Assembly: GCA_933228895.1 (NCBI GenBank)
Contig: OW121858.1
Location: forward strand, 28,357,859 to 28,421,858
Direction: 5' to 3'
Origin: Platycnemis pennipes
Lineage: Eukaryota; Arthropoda; Insecta; Odonata; Platycnemididae
DNA: 64,000 nucleotides
Made by a program: the position numbers and the translations under genes. The notes below the pieces were generated by a model. The model searched no databases. It saw nothing but the letters and a program-made list of their open reading frames with translations, and was not told the origin of the DNA. Positions 23,086 to 34,355 of the stretch are shown one piece after another; the first letter of the stretch is position 1, and the number at the start of each line of letters is the position of its first letter.

Positions 23086-23458
23086 CCTGTGAGTTATGAT
23101 ATTGTTTTGGTAGTAATAATAACTAATGTGAATAGATTTAAAACTAATTCAAGTTCATTATATTCTACTGAATTTTAAAAATAAATCTCACCATAAAGAT
23201 ACTGATTAATGTATCTAAGTGTTAGTTGACATTATCAGTGAAGGTCATGCACCCTTCTATAATTATATTGTATGGTTTTTATCCTTAAAAGGTTTTAATA
23301 ACAGCTGACCTCTACTCTCAATAATTAAATAAACCGTGTTTCATATATGATATTTGAGAGCACCCAATCAACAAGGAGGCTTATTTCTGGCCAGGCCCAA
23401 GGATATATTGACCTGAATATCTAAAACCTTATATTTACCAATGAAAAGTGACGCTGTA

Positions 23459-24470
23459 TCAATGCAACTCGCGGATTGACTCCGCAAGAACATTATGATG
23501 TTTGTAAACCTGAACTGGAACATTAACCTGAGGCATCAAACGTTCAAACTCAGGGACATGGGCATGATGGTGCAGAGCCATGTTGTGCAGAACTGCACAG
23601 GCCAGGAGCATCCTCAGGGAGGTTGACAGCTTTGTACTTCGCTTCATTGAGAGGCATGGAAACTTCCAAATTCCAAATGTCGTATCAACAATGCACATAG
23701 TCCTTATGTTTGACATGTTGTACCTAAATGATTAATCAATCCAATCCAGTTAGGTCATTACTAACTCCAAATACTGAATGATACCATTATTCATGCTATG
23801 CTAATTGCCACCTATAGCTGAATTAACATCCAAAAAGTATGACAAAGTTAAAAAATAAATGAAGTATTCAGTACATCAGTATATTTACCGTTTTTCAGGA
23901 CCAGTTGTAGGATTCTGAACTGAAGTGAACAAATATGGTAGCAGTGGTTACCCAGTATCTCCAAGAAGTATTCCCTTCATCTGAACATATTCAAATATGT
24001 GATTCAGCCTACTGTTGTTGAATATACGTTCATCATGCACTGATCCCTGCCATCTACAAACAATGTCCAAAATTTCCATCGATGGTCCTGCAACTACCGG
24101 CGAAGTAAAAGCAATATGAACACCATCACAACTTGGCTTTACATAGCATATAAAATTCTGAAATAACTCTCCAGTAATTGCTACGGCTGGCTCAAATGAT
24201 CTAGGCATTACTAATTTCTCTAATAGGTATACACCTAGACGTTCATGCAACACCGGCCCTACCTGTTCCTATATACTTCTGCTAGCTCACATCCAGGGCT
24301 CTTAATGAGACTATGGGTGCTGTCTATGCAGCCCACAACGCGTGGAAAATTGGCAATAGCATACAATCCATTCTTGATTGCAGAATACTCATCTTCTGTC
24401 GACTTTTTGACCCAATCCGGCAGCTTTGCAGCTAGTTCTGCACTGAAAGTCTTAAATAGAAATGATTACA
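23459..24470 (-). pseudogene. PIF/Harbinger transposase relic
   Basis: Minus-strand fragments carry the HARBI1-type DDE transposase signatures. These are VVGCIDSTHSLIKSPG with the first Asp (about 24320) and LDIVCRWQGSVHDERIFNNS with the second Asp region (about 24030). Next come LLGDTG-x-PLLPYLFTS, FGIWKFPCL, and CAVLHNMALHH near the C-terminus. An intron with a good donor and acceptor lies at 23724-23888. Lesions include a stop after EVYRNR (about 24255) and TAA in place of the GYPL tyrosine codon (about 23948). There is also an unalignable stretch before LDIVCRW, and VDTTFG where the family has a catalytic Glu. The element is dead. No clear inverted ends were identified. Confidence 0.8.
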
Positions 24471-24479
24471 TACGTGGGT

Positions 24480-25331
24480 GATAGACTCATTACAAAAACA
24501 ACCTTAAATTATGCTAATACCCAGCTAGGACTGGGCGAACTATCTCCCCCGAATATGCAGATACCTTCCGCAGAAACCAAGGACATCGTCGCCCGGAAGT
24601 GGTCAGCATCTCCCCAAAAAAAAGAGATGGCGGGGAGATACGATGAAGATCCCGGGACATACGGTGAAGAAATGTCCGCAATACTAGGGAAACGGTCTCC
24701 AATTATATGAACGTGGACCGGATTGGCCTCACAGCTTCAAATTGCAGACACTATATTCAGTGAATCAAAGGCCCTAAAGCATTATGCCGATTCACTGAAA
24801 CTGGTGTCGCCTATGATGAGGTAGGATCTCCTCGAGCAGGTGACTCGCCTCGTTATTTTGCTGTTAACTGTACCAGCTACATCTACTTCATGCGAGAGAT
24901 CCTTCAGTGGTCTGAAAAGGCTAAAGACCATATGCGACCTACTATGCGGCAAAAGAGATTAACACATCTGCTCCTACTCCTTACGTATAAAGACATTACT
25001 TTGAAGCAGTCTCTCTAGGAAATTATGAATGAATTTGTGAGTAGGACCACCGAACGAAGGAAAACTTTTGGAATTGCTTTGAATCCTTTGGAATATTAAC
25101 TGAATAACGTGATCAATATAGTTCCTACGAACACTTAAAAGAAATGAGTAGTCTTCATTAATAAAAATTAAATAACACTTGTTTCCAGCTTGTTTTCCCC
25201 CTTAAGGCACACATTCCCACACCTTAATATGCTCTTTTAGCAAAATTCTAGTCTGTACCCCCTTCTTTCCACAAAGAAATGCGGGCCCTTTTCAAGGCTG
25301 CACCCCCAGAAAAATAGTTCCGACACCCCTG
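24480..25331 (+). pseudogene. hAT transposase C-terminal relic with right terminus
   Basis: At about 24850-24920 the + strand reads LLLTVPATSTSCERSFSGLK then RLKT, the hAT C-terminal dimerisation motif. After a frameshift MRPTMRQKRLTHLLLL follows, and then EIMNEFVSRTTERRKTFG. About 240 bp later is GCCGACACCCCTG-type sequence: read inward from 25331 it is CAGGGGTGTCGGAACTATTT, a typical hAT terminal inverted repeat. The left end and DDE core are missing or unrecognisable. The GC-richer segment 24540-24700 is open in two frames and may be more of the same element. Confidence 0.65.
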
Positions 25332-25574
25332 TTTAACACTTGTGAACAGCATACCTATTGGATGTGAAACAGAAGAAAATACTGATGTGAATGGATAACT
25401 GTTACTTTGGAAGATCCTGTGATTGAAATTGTTTTTCATAGTTGAATCATATTGTGAAGAATGATGACAAGCACTGGTTTCGATAAAATTCTACATTTTG
25501 CCTTGTCCCTGACCTATTTTGAATACTTCATCATTTGCCATGCTCCATTAACATGGGCCAAGCAGTGAAATTTT

Positions 25575-26700
25575 CTCTTTTGTGCAGGGGGCGGACACAA
25601 CACTCCATTTGTGTATGGGTGATTACTACCACCTCTTACCAACTTGTGACCGTAGACTATCATGTTCAAGTTTGCTCAAGCCAACCTCAACAAGCTTTGG
25701 GTTGTAGAATTTCTTGTTGAATACATTCTCCCAGGTTGTATTCTACAACACCAGCAAAGAATGTCTTGAATCAGTGTAAAATTGAAGGTTCAGCAACCAG
25801 AAAGTTCAGTGTTGGTTACTTAGTCATCTGACTAAGTATAACACTAGGAATGTGTATCCTTCAATCAAAATTTTCCTAAGGCTTGGGATCATACTTGAAA
25901 TGAGGCTTTGAATGACATTCATGCCTTTAAAGGAGAACGAATTTTTTTTTAGAATAAGCACATGCATCCACATGAACTCAACCCCAAGGCCGCAACCAAT
26001 TATTTCATAGAACACATTGAATATTGCACTTGCATGAGGATACAGATGTGTTAAAACAAAAAGTACAGGAAACACATGTTTATGTCGTCATGTACAACAA
26101 GCCAACAAGGTTACTTGGGTTTTACATTGATACTAAACTCAGCTGGATCTATCATATTACTGAGGTAAACTAAAAGCTTTCCAAAGCTCTCTTTATTTTA
26201 AGAAAGATAAGCATGATAGTCCCTTCTGATTTCATGAGATGTGTTTATTTTGCTTTTTTTAAAAGCCACTTGAACTATGGCCTGGAATTATGGGGGAATG
26301 CCCCTGACATAAAATCTGTATTTCTGTTGCAAAAAAGGCCATACTCACTAAATATCCATCTTGGAAACACTGTCACCCTCTGTTTATAAAATTGAAAATT
26401 TTAATTATTTATAGTGGGTATGGGTACAAGGTTTCAATATATGTGAAAAAAAACCTTTATCTCTTCCCTACAGGACGTGAAACTCAACTACAGCACAAGA
26501 AATAATAATCTCTTACCCTTTAACCTATGCATATTAAATAAAACCCAATCTTCCTTGCCTAATTTAGGTATCCGACTATTTGATCATCAAATCATTTCAG
26601 CCAGAATGACGAGCTTGACTAAATTCAAGAGCTTGATTAACTCATGGCCAGCCTTAGATGCATTGTATTCTGTTGGTGAGTTTTTTACACATAACACGTG
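25575..26700 (+). pseudogene. Non-LTR retrotransposon reverse transcriptase relic
   Basis: The stretch begins near the catalytic box (GADTTLH, from a YADDTT-type motif, at about 25587). It continues with GDYYHLL, then LGFYIDTKLSWIYHITEV at about 26125, SHLNYGLELWG and LQKRPYS at about 26265-26340. The Jockey-like 3' end follows with NYSTRNNNLLPF and FDHQIISARMTSLTKFKSLI ending SVGEFF. Several frameshifts and stops break it. It is the 3' part of a 5'-truncated LINE. Confidence 0.75.
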
Positions 26701-26847
26701 ATATTGTATTTCGACATGCAGCTCATAACTGTAATTGTGCGTACTTTTTCTTGTATATTTATGAACAATTGAACTTTTTCCTGATGAGGTCTGTGTATCT
26801 TTGGAACACTTTTGACCAATAATACTTATAATTATTACATTTAGACA

Positions 26848-26853
26848 TTTATT
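26848..26853 (-). terminator. Polyadenylation signal candidate for the BEN-type gene
   Basis: AATAAA on the minus strand about 80 bp beyond the stop codon at 26932. Position and consensus fit a polyA signal for the gene read from 30575 to 26932. Confidence 0.5.
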
Positions 26854-26931
26854 GCTTAACATGTTGCATCAAATTATCAAAGAGAATGAAAAAAGAAAAT
26901 ATAATTTAACATTTAAATGAAGTACTGCTAG

Positions 26932-26974
26932 TTATTGCCTTCTGTGCTTCTTACAACTCTTCTGAGGATTAGCC
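26932..26974 (-). CDS. BEN-type gene, last exon
   Basis: Starts after TGTATTTCAG and completes an arginine codon, then encodes ANPQKSCKKHRRQ and a TAA. The basic tail is short; phase matches the donor at 27085. Confidence 0.65.
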
Positions 26975-27084
26975 CTGAAATACATTAAGAATGAAATGAG
27001 ATAAAATGAAATATTTATTAAGTATGTCAATGTAAACTAGACTTTTGCAAATATATATAAAAGTGCATAAAACATTCAACTTAC

Positions 27085-27147
27085 CTTTCATTGCCACTCA
27101 CTCTTGTCAGAAGTTGAGGCTCCAACACCTCTTCCAAGTTATTTTCA
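27085..27147 (-). CDS. BEN-type gene, exon 6
   Basis: A 63-bp exon between AATTACAG and GTAAGT. It encodes ENNLEEVLEPQLLTRVSGNE with a split codon at each end, in frame with exons 5 and 7. Confidence 0.7.
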
Positions 27148-27246
27148 CTGTAATTGAATAAAGGCACTTAAATTCATGAACAATAATGGTGATAGCAAAT
27201 TTTCCGATTGCAAAAAGAAATAAAAATCACTGCAGTGAAAACCAAC

Positions 27247-27312
27247 CTCAATTGTTGCTGTTGTTGGCTTCCAAAATACTCTACTTCATGGTGGACTTCA
27301 GCTGCCTTACTC
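27247..27312 (-). CDS. BEN-type gene, exon 5
   Basis: A 66-bp exon between CCATTCAG and GTTGGT. It encodes SKAAEVHHEVEYFGS followed by five glutamines and LR. Phases agree with its neighbours; the donor GTTGGT is weak. Confidence 0.6.
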
Positions 27313-27408
27313 CTGAATGGGCAAAGATGACAATATAAGAGTAAGAAATTATTTAAGGCAATAGATTGTCTTGCCTGCTTCCATTATCAACATTTCAAAG
27401 GTAATTAC

Positions 27409-27598
27409 CTCTGTCTAGATTTGCTGCTGATGGGTGTGCCCCTGTTAATAAAGTTACCAGAAAATACCGACCCACGTGGACCATTTAAATCAAATGATCT
27501 GTCTGCTAAGTAACTGGGTAACTGTTTTACTGCCTTCTCCACTTCCACTCTATCCCCATTATAAGCCCCCATTGCCACAAGTCGATCCCTGTACATTG
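27409..27598 (-). CDS. BEN-type gene, exon 4
   Basis: A 190-bp exon between GACTTATTTCCAG and GTAATT. It encodes MYRDRLVAMGAYNGDRVEVE, KAVKQLPSYLADRSFDLNG and on to SSKSRQR. The entry phase fits the split codon from the BEN exon at 28489. The frame stays open upstream to 27734, but the chosen acceptor has a good pyrimidine tract and is the one that keeps the phase. Confidence 0.65.
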
Positions 27599-28488
27599 CT
27601 GGAAATAAGTCAGGCATGTTGGTGATGAAACATATAAGGTGATAATAGGAGGGATTACACAACTGCAGATTGCACTTCATTAAGAATCTTTGACAGGTAA
27701 AGAGGTTACTTGTTGAGCCTGATTCGAGTATCATTTAATTATATTATTTCGTAATTACATAACCATATTATTTAGCTCCTATAGCCATTTGAAATATCAA
27801 TTTCACATAAAAATATTTCTGAGATGACCAGTTTTGTAGAAATAATTAGTTTATGATATCACAGAATATTGCCTAGCCAATACATTAATGATGTTGGCTT
27901 CAAGAATTTGAAGTATTTAAAGCAGGTAGCATTGCTGTTAGTTTTAAAATGATTGCACGAAAAAGGCATGTATATTGTTGTGTTCTGAGGTTTAAATCAA
28001 TTTTGTAATAAGTGATTGTAATTTCTTTATAGACAGCCAGAAAATTCCTGGTATTGGCCTAAAAATCACCATGAAGTACTAAAACTCATCATGTTTCTTA
28101 GCCACAATTAGTTTATTCATGTTGAGGAAACCTCTAGAAACTGATTACTCTGCATTCTTTTGCAGTCACCAACCACTATGCATGCCATGATGGAGCCAAT
28201 CAAGATAAATAGTTTTCATTGATTAGGCATGAATACTGTTTGGTGCTGAATTTCAAATCTGTATGCATTCCATAAAATGAATACAAAAGTGAAATTTGGA
28301 GTGTGTGCCTTCTATGCATTCCCTATGGTTTCAAAGGGTTTAGATCTGATTAATAAATTTTAGTGACTTCTCTTACCCACATTTAAAACATGGGGAATCA
28401 AACATTTTTATCAATGCCAGTATAGGAATGGATATCTGAATGATATTACAATTTATAATTTGTGATGTCAAAATAATGTTATGAATAC

Positions 28489-28681
28489 CTTTGGCAACTG
28501 TCAAGAAAGTCAAAGAGAAGGGGTTTAACCCTTCCTTTCGAGGATAAACCCTCATCTTCTTAGCTCCCTCCTCCCCATATACCCCTATCAGAAGGGATTT
28601 GGCCCAATTGGTGTCCTCTTTTGCATTCTGCATAGTATTGTATGCTGCTTCTTGACAATAGATGCCACTTCCAAGGTGCAC
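28489..28681 (-). CDS. BEN-type gene, exon 3 with the BEN-like domain
   Basis: A 193-bp exon between CATGCTTTCAG and GTATTC. The translation starts VHLGSGIYCQEAAYNTMQ, continues with WAKSLLIGVYGEEGAKKM, and ends PFSLTFLTVAK. The opening VHLG-x-GI, an aromatic 'y' position, then a hydrophobic LL-x-x-VYG-x-E helix is the order seen in BEN domains, which bind DNA and chromatin partners. The match is by eye, so the family call is moderate. The exon is phase 0 at the start and phase 1 at the end, agreeing with exons 2 and 4. Confidence 0.6.
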
Positions 28682-29000
28682 CTGAAAGCATGATATAGAT
28701 GGTAAGAAGTTAACTATAACAGCCAAAAAACAATGGCAGAGGTAATTACCAGAGTGGAAACATTTCACTGCTAGTATCTGCTAATTTCGATTGACAAAGG
28801 CTCATACAAATACTGTAGTCTATATATGTACACAAGACATAACCATTTAAAAAGTGAATATTGTAATGAGAAGTCAACATATCCTACCATATATTGATTA
28901 GTTGATCTCTCACAATAAGGTAAATTCTTTAAGGATTTCTATGTATGTAGTCAATTTGTACTAGGCATCTATTCAAACCCTCTGTTCTTATTGTATTTAA

Positions 29001-29817
29001 CCCTTTCGCGCCAAATGCCGCACCTGTGCGGCGAGGATTTTTTTCCCTAAACAACGAATGCCTCATATGTGCGGCGTGAATTTTCCTACCTTAACCAACG
29101 AATGCCGCTCCTATGCGGCACAGGTCGGAAGAAAGTGACCGTGACGGAAACAATAGACCCACGTACGCGGCCGCCCCTCGAGATCCGGCTTAGCGCGAGC
29201 CCAGGCCCTTCCTCGGCCGCTCAGGTCGACCCCTTCCTATCCTCGCCACGTGGTCAACTACTGTTAATTGCAGTGTTTTTACCAAAAAAATATTTGTTTC
29301 TTTCTTTAGAAATCCAATGTTAGAAATGAATTCATCTTTTTTTGCTTACCACATGGAAATTTCAAACGAAATTCTAACGTTAATATCAACGGAGTTATAG
29401 AACAGCAATCGAAGACGGCATTAACGTACGTATTTGGATTAGAAATGTACTAAATCCGTCAATATGAACGTTAGAACTTCGTTTAAAATTTCTGCACACT
29501 CAGTAAAACAAAACAAATTCATTTTAAATGTAAAAAAATCAATGCAAACAACGAATATTTGTTTATATTAAACATTGCAATTTCAGTCAGTTGACCGTGG
29601 ACTCGCGCTGTGAAGGAGTCTTTTAATCCTTCGAGGGTCTGGGACAGCGGCCGAGGAAAAGGATCGGCGACCCACTGAGTTGGGTCCAAAAATGGTTAGG
29701 GAGGGAACCTCTGCCTTCCGTCGGCGCGAGGAAGCTTCGTACAGGGGAGTGAAGAAAATTTTCAAGAGACTCGTAACGAGAAAGAATTTCCCTCCACGAG
29801 GCTTCGGCGCGAAAGGG
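29001..29817 (+). mobile_element. piggyBac-type MITE, copy 1 (in a BEN-gene intron)
   Basis: Ends CCCTTTCGCGCC and GGCGCGAAAGGG, flanked by TTAA on the left (28997-29000) and TTAC on the right, a mutated TTAA. At 817 bp it encodes no protein. The left end carries three repeated small hairpins (GCCGCACCTGTGCGGC, CTCATATGTGCGGC, GCCGCTCCTATGCGGC). It lies in the intron between BEN-gene exons 2 and 3, in the opposite orientation to the copy at 35869. Confidence 0.9.
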
Positions 29818-29895
29818 TTACGAGCATAATGAGTGAATGCCTACGCCAGAGGCACAATTGAATAGCTACTTTGTGTATAAGAAATTGAGACATAC

Positions 29896-29984
29896 CATTC
29901 CTTCATTCCCAGGGGTTGCCCTAGTACTGGAACTCGGGGTATCACAGCTCCCAGCTGTGCTGCTAATAGTAGTGGAATTGACAG
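29896..29984 (-). CDS. BEN-type gene, exon 2
   Basis: An 89-bp exon between TATTTTCAG and GTATGT. It encodes the Ser/Thr-rich linker VNSTTISSTAGSCDTPSSST then RATPGNEGM. Phase links exon 1 (ends 30254) to the BEN exon. Confidence 0.65.
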
Positions 29985-30253
29985 CTGAAAATATACAAAT
30001 TTATTCACTGTTAATCATCATGGTTGCACAGCAGTTCATTAAAATACTTCCACTTGCATTTCCTTGCTATTAATTCTTTTACCAACAGTATCACTATTTA
30101 ACTTCATCACTGTTAATCAATCAATAAGCATTAGTATCATCTTGCATTGATTAGAAAATGGGGCAATAACTTATAGGGATGAGTAAATATATTTATGCCC
30201 AGAACTTTTATGTTGTAATTGTCTCTAAGAACTACATACTATAATATTCTTAC

Positions 30254-30575
30254 TTAGAGCTTTTTTAATTGGGGCCAGCTTCACCTCCAACACTTCCACC
30301 ACAGCTCTCCTAACCCTCCTCTCCATCTCCTCTTCCTTCCTCTTCTCCACATGTTCAAACAAGGCTTTTAAATCCTCTAGCCTTGTCACAACTGGCTGAG
30401 ACTCTGCATTCTTTGAAGCCCTAAGCTCCACCAACTCAGCCTCCGACGAACTCTCCTCCTCCTGACATTGGGCCACGGTCTCCTCCATTGCAGTTGCAGG
30501 CTGCACACAAGTGTGTGAATTCAACAACTGCTCCAACTCATCATCCGCCCTCCGTTTCCTCACTGCTTTGCTTGC
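30254..30575 (-). CDS. BEN-type gene, first visible exon (coiled coil)
   Basis: A 322-bp exon that starts after ATGTATGTTCAG and ends at GTAAGA. It encodes ASKAVRKRRADDELEQLLNS, then a glutamate-rich segment (EEESSSEAELVELRA). A charged, heptad-like helix follows (LFEHVEKRKEEEMERRVRR then AVVEVLEVKLAPIKKAL), probably a coiled coil for self-association. Visible coding exons total 966 bp, about 321 residues. A start codon could lie at MEETVAQ in this exon, but the exon opens in phase 0 after a good acceptor, so an upstream exon is more likely. I did not find it. This is the cleanest host-like gene in the middle of the window; all seven exons join without a frame error. Confidence 0.75.
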
Positions 30576-30599
30576 CTGAACATACATGTTACAAAACAG

Positions 30600-33397
30600 T
30601 CTGCATTAGCTAACACTTAAAGTTGTGTACTCCAACTTATCAGAAATTCACATCATGGGGAACCTGAAAATCACCATTGTTTTCCGCAGAAACTCTCATT
30701 AAAACATACATAATTTATACACTAATCAGTTTATGTGAACAGATACAAATTGGCATAAATTCGAGAACTATCTCTTGCCTCAACGCTTACCTTGTTGTAT
30801 GCATTATCTACACCTCATCCTGATAATATTATCAAAAATAAATATCCAAATTGGAACTATAAGCAAATGCTTTCATTACCATTCAACTTGAATGGAAGCA
30901 ATGAAAATGCAGGTGTGTGGCAACACATGTGAACCGACCTAAAGCCATGACTAAATTCACATACATGTAGCCCAAATGCTCCCTTCATAGCAAAGAAGTC
31001 ATCGTGTAGTGAGTCTGAATCATAAAATCGAATTTAGTTATCAAATTTATCATCTAATGTTGCTACCAGCAAGGTGAGCATGAAGTGTATCTGGTGGTTG
31101 TCAACACAGGTCTGGACACTTGCCCTGCAGGGGTGTGGTTATAGTGAGGTGATAGCTCACCAATAGGCTGCAGGGGCACTTGGAATTGTAGTCCTAACAA
31201 ACAGAATATACATGGGTTCAAGTGCAGCTTCGAATGCCTCCACAGGCGAGAGAAAAGAACCTTTCAGAATGTTACCCACCTCAATGGAGAGTGTAACTCA
31301 AGGGAAATAATATATATGCAACTTTTGGCAAATGTCTATTAGTTTGCATGGCAATGGCTTTCAAGAGTGACCTAAAATTGGTCATAACTGGAATCCGGTA
31401 GAAAAAGTTTGCATAACTAGAGTTCAGCGGCATAAGTGGGCACTATCTAAGATAGGACCGGAAGGACGTGTAATCAATTTGCAAAGCTGAAACTTGCGAC
31501 AGTGAAGAATGGGGGCCTTAACTCGGAGCCGAAATCGCAATTTTGTACACGAAATCGTTAGATGAAAATGAAAAAAGAATTTAGTGAAAAAATTAATCTT
31601 CTAACCACAACCATTCACTCATAAATCAAAAAGGTAAATAAGCAAAAGGTTTCGCCCACCGAAAATGCTGGTGTGATAACATTGACGTCATTTTTCCTCC
31701 CGTCCTTGACTGCTTTTAGGGGAGGGGAAGAGAGTGGAGGGGGAATTCTCAGAATTCTGAATTCTCAGAAAGTCTGCTCGCACAGATGCTATCGCAATCG
31801 CTCCCATTGACCGAGTCAGCTGTGTCCCCCCCATTGCGATAAGGCAAAGTAGCTTCGCGGGCTCAGTATTGATTGGACAAAGTTGATATATGTCTGAGGT
31901 TGCACCACGCCCACTTTTCCGAAAGGGTTAAAAACATGTTTTTTGCCGTTTATAACTCGGGAAATAATGGATGGATCAAAAAACGGAAAAATACAGGTCT
32001 CTTTATTTTACAAACTCTATCATATTCGGCAATAAAAAAAACATGGTAAACGACCCCATTAACTTTATCATATGAAATCTCTGGGCATGTTAAATCTGGC
32101 CCCAATTAAATATTTCTTATGAAAATATTTCACTGCGATTTTTAATTACTATTATAAAAAGTTTCAAATGTTTGAGATGTTATGTGGTGGAATAACATAA
32201 TTAAAGAAAATTGACAATTTTTTTAACCAGAAATTTCCTTTTTGCAACAGTCGAATGAGGTAAGACTTGAATTCTACTACATAAGCTACCTTATTCGAAG
32301 TATACCACTCCACACTCCAATCCACTATTTATCTAAACTTTGCATGCCCTCTTTGTTAATGACAAATTGTGATGATGCCTACAATGCCATATTAGGAAAT
32401 AGGATAGAAGACTCTTGAAAAAAATTTAATGGAAGTAAATTGGAACATCTTTCCTACTTAAGTACAACATTAACTTGAAGTATATTGGAAGTGGAGTGAA
32501 GTGGACAGCCATCTAATGAATGCCATCCAGGTTAGGTCCCAATAAAAGGCAAATAAGAACTTGCTCCTATGATACACTTGCATTTGGAATCAGGAATAGT
32601 GGGTAGTGTTATGGTGTCAGCAAGCGAAAGGTCCATGATTTTATTTCCATCCCAGGATAACTTGCTCCTTGTTCAATTTTAAACAAATATTTGCCATGAG
32701 TAACAACGAAATAAAATCTTATACATTATTCATAGTCATAGATAGATTTATATCATCTTGCATTATGCCTATGCAAATTATTATTTCTCACAGTTTTAGT
32801 ACATCATCAGTAATGCATCACACATTTAAAATTCACATTAGCCCTATGTTCATGTCCAACACCAAGTTATCTGTTAGCTGACAAATATTGTGCCCAATGG
32901 ACCTGGCTGCATGGCTATAAAGAGAATTAGTACAAATAATTTCTGAGTTTTTTACAATTGTAAATTATTAATAAATATGCAATAGTTTATATCACCACAG
33001 TTTCTGCTATTAATTCCATTTTAAGGAAAATATTTCTGTATCCTTTCTTATGATCTTTAATTATTTTCCAAGGTTTAATGGTGTAAAAACAAACTAAATT
33101 ATTACTGCAATATGAAAAGCTAGAAAGAACCCTGAGAGCACACAAAAAATTGTAGATGTGCAAATTTTGTCCATTTAGTATCTACCGATAAGTTCACTGA
33201 TTGAAGTTTGCTGTAGAAAAAAAACTTGATGTAGGCATGATGATCAAGTCCAAATGATGGACATTGTAGATCTAATTTTAAACCATAAATTACCAACCAA
33301 AAATATAATATAATATGTTTAAAATAGTTAACCATGAGACCTGTTTAAATATTAAAAAAACAATTGCTGGTACATCAGGAAACATTATTTCGTCATT
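30600..33397. other. Upstream region of BEN-type gene, no exon found
   Basis: No coding exon is supported. A minus-strand donor-like site (AACAAG|GTAAGC) lies at about 30789, but the possible exon before it has stops in all frames, so it could only be untranslated. A GC-richer block at 31680-31960 holds TGACGTCA-like GACGTCA at about 31683 and an inverted CCAAT (GATTGG) near 31872. It could be a promoter but is unproven. Confidence 0.35.
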
Positions 33398-33927
33398 CCC
33401 ATGTAGCACAGACCGCTGGGCCAACGTTGGGAAATGGTGCCATTCGCATGGTTATTTATGATCCGTTGGTACAACGTTGAGAAACGATGCCATTTGCACA
33501 GTTATTTATGAATCATTGGGCCAACGTTGGGAAACGATGCCAATCACATGGTTATTTATGATCCGTTGGGCAAATGTTGAGAGATGGTGTAAGGGGACTG
33601 CCTATTTACAGTGCAGCTAAGCTGGATATTATCTCACTTAGCACATTCTCAGCTACATCGCATTTGTTATCCAAGAGTTTTAGCCAAGATGTAGTGAATC
33701 CATATGGAAAAACTCTGAATAATGACCCTTTAAGTACTAATTTTTTCATGCAACTATTTGCACGTTTCTCTTCATCCATCCTATATTACTGGATTTTACG
33801 CATCCATTGCATAGCTTTCCACCCTCGTTGACCTAATATTCTACCATTTACCTGACCTCAGTTCCATTCAACAAACGTACTGTGCTAATGTATATACATT
33901 ATGTGTTTATCACTATCATCACTAGTA

Positions 33928-34030
33928 CCCACATAGTACAAAATATCTACTAGATATCTACAGCATTTCTTCAATGTCTTATGTATCTTAAATGTTTACA
34001 AGATGTCTAGAAAATATCTTAGACATCTCC
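33928..34030 (+). mobile_element. Fragment of the 7-kb transposon's left terminus
   Basis: CCCACATAGTACAAAATATC TACTAGATATCTACAGCAT and on to GATGTCTAGAAAATATCT matches 47251-47345 with few changes. It lies inside the 1.45-kb element, either as a nested insertion or as part of its own make-up. No matching right end was identified. Confidence 0.75.
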
Positions 34031-34114
34031 TAGATCTGAAAAGTATATTTTTATTCATCTAATATGGATTCAAATGTCATATTCATCTCATATCTATTGA
34101 AATGAATATCCAGG

Positions 34115-34355
34115 AATAGATGATTTATCTCAGTCCCTTGTAGACGGTATTAGACTTAGAGAAAATATGGTTGCACTCGCCGGAAAAATTAAGGCCAGGT
34201 GGATCGGTGAGAGTAAAAGTACATCAGAAATGTGGTTTTATATGTGATACACGATCTTTAAGAGGGACTGAACATTGGTCCGTGGATGATTTTTCTCAGT
34301 CCCTCGTAGACTGTATCGGACTTGGAGAAAATACTGGTGAGCTTGCTGGGAAACA
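34115..34355 (+). repeat. Diverged direct repeat, coding-like
   Basis: GATGATTTATCTCAGTCCCT...GAGAAAATATGG (34120-34185) recurs as GATGATTTTTCTCAGTCCCT...GAGAAAATACTGG (34287-34350), about 166 bp apart. Both read DDxSQSLVDxI-x-L-x-EN. It may be a captured exon fragment duplicated inside the element. Confidence 0.6.

Noticed and set aside
29583..29765. 60-codon frame MKIFFTPLYEASSR shared by both MITE copies
   Set aside because: Conserved only because the two copies are recent; short, no domain, inside a MITE.
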